A stretch of DNA of 5,874 nt from Bacteroidales bacterium (GTDB lineage: Bacteria; Bacteroidota; Bacteroidia; Bacteroidales; UBA932): NCBI GenBank assembly GCA_017958765.1, contig JAGDBY010000188.1, positions 1 to 5,874 of the forward strand. The letters are read 5' to 3'. Within the stretch, counting starts at the first letter, position 1, and every line of letters begins with the position of its first letter. Position numbers and translations under genes: made by a program. The notes beneath the pieces were generated by a model that saw nothing but the letters and a program-made list of their open reading frames with translations, searched no databases and was not told the origin of the DNA. Shown here one piece after another: positions 5,527 through 5,874 of the stretch.

Positions 5527-5874
5527 TTATTCTTTATCTATAGTTTCATCCGATTCTATCTTGCCGTCCCTCAACCGGATAATCCGGTGAGCATATCTTG
5601 CTATGTCCTCTTCGTGAGTCACGAGGATAATCGTATTCCCCTGACTGTGAATATCTTCGAAAAGAGACATAATGTCAACGGACGTCTTGGTATCCAGGTT
5701 GCCGGTAGGCTCGTCAGCCAGTATTATCGACGGGCTGTTGATCAGAGCTCTCGCCAGTGCCACCCTCTGTCTCTGACCGCCCGACAGCTCGCTTGGCCTG
5801 TGATGAAGCCTGTCTCCAAGGCCCACGGCGCACAGCATCCTTCGGGCCGCCTCTTCTCTTCGCCTCTTCGGAAC
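5527..5874 (-). CDS. ABC transporter ATP-binding protein (LolD/MacB type), 5' partial
   Basis: The 115 C-terminal residues of an ABC ATPase. The frame stays open to the right edge ([12 protein letters not shown] before the internal Met at 5836-5838), so the start and Walker A motif lie outside the window. Visible in order are the signature [15 protein letters not shown] at 30-44, Walker B IILADEP at 50-56, the D-loop GNLD at 58-61 and the switch His in VTHEED at 85-90. The [16 protein letters not shown] and ADEPTGNLD wording is typical of the LolD/MacB/FtsE group, which drives lipoprotein release, efflux or FtsX-like permeases. The ATPase sits in the cytoplasm on a partner permease, which is not seen here. 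Its stop is one base before the adenosyltransferase start, so the two are cotranscribed. A role in corrinoid import is unlikely from this subfamily; the partner permease upstream would decide. Confidence 0.9.
   Translation of the reverse strand, partial: VPKRRREEAARRMLCAVGLGDRLHHRPSELSGGQRQRVALARALINSPSIILADEPTGNLDTKTSVDIMSLFEDIHSQGNTIILVTHEEDIARYAHRIIRLRDGKIESDETIDKE

Noticed and set aside
5836..5838. ATG as the start of the ABC ATPase
   Set aside because: The frame continues to the right edge with family-like sequence, and a protein starting here would lack Walker A, so the gene is cut by the window edge.

Overview
The window looks like chromosomal DNA from the Bacteroidetes, most likely Bacteroidales. 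Three things point there: the protein sequences (an acidic DUF2795 protein of a type familiar from Bacteroidales, and a Bacteroidales-like AMP-ligase and 4HBT thioesterase), start codons without clear Shine-Dalgarno sequences, and TAnnTTTG-type -7 promoter elements upstream of minus-strand genes. Base composition is moderate and even. There is no sign of a mobile element, CRISPR array, tRNA or rRNA. This assignment is inference; no marker gene is present.

Left part (1-2862, plus strand): three closely packed genes form an acyl-chain module. They are the C-terminal part of a condensation-superfamily (alcohol acetyltransferase / COG4908-like) acyltransferase, cut by the left edge; a hotdog-fold 4HBT thioesterase; and a complete 564-residue long-chain acyl-CoA synthetase of the AMP-binding family. 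The natural reading is that one enzyme activates a fatty or aryl acid, one hydrolyses acyl thioesters, and one transfers an acyl group to an alcohol or amine. The product is unknown. The thioesterase carries a one-base deletion at 815-816, just after its active-site Asp codon, so the assembled sequence does not encode an intact enzyme. The rest of the gene is well preserved, so this is either a very recent mutation or a sequencing/assembly error.

Middle (2866-4593, minus strand): a complete sodium:alanine/glycine symporter (AGCS family) converges on the synthetase with only 3 bases between their stop codons. Upstream of it is a small TIGR04076-family protein of unknown function with four cysteines. 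A plausible Bacteroidetes-type promoter for the symporter overlaps the end of the small gene.

Right part (4594-5874, minus strand): a terminator-like hairpin separates the TIGR04076 gene from a 73-residue DUF2795 protein, which has its own TAnnTTTG element. Upstream of that, a PduO-type cob(I)alamin adenosyltransferase starts one base after the stop of a LolD/MacB-type ABC transporter ATPase, which runs off the right edge. This last pair is almost certainly cotranscribed.

I do not see a convincing wholly new system. The most useful observations are the frameshift, the three-gene acyl module of unknown product, the altered loop in the adenosyltransferase, and the two small conserved proteins of unknown function.
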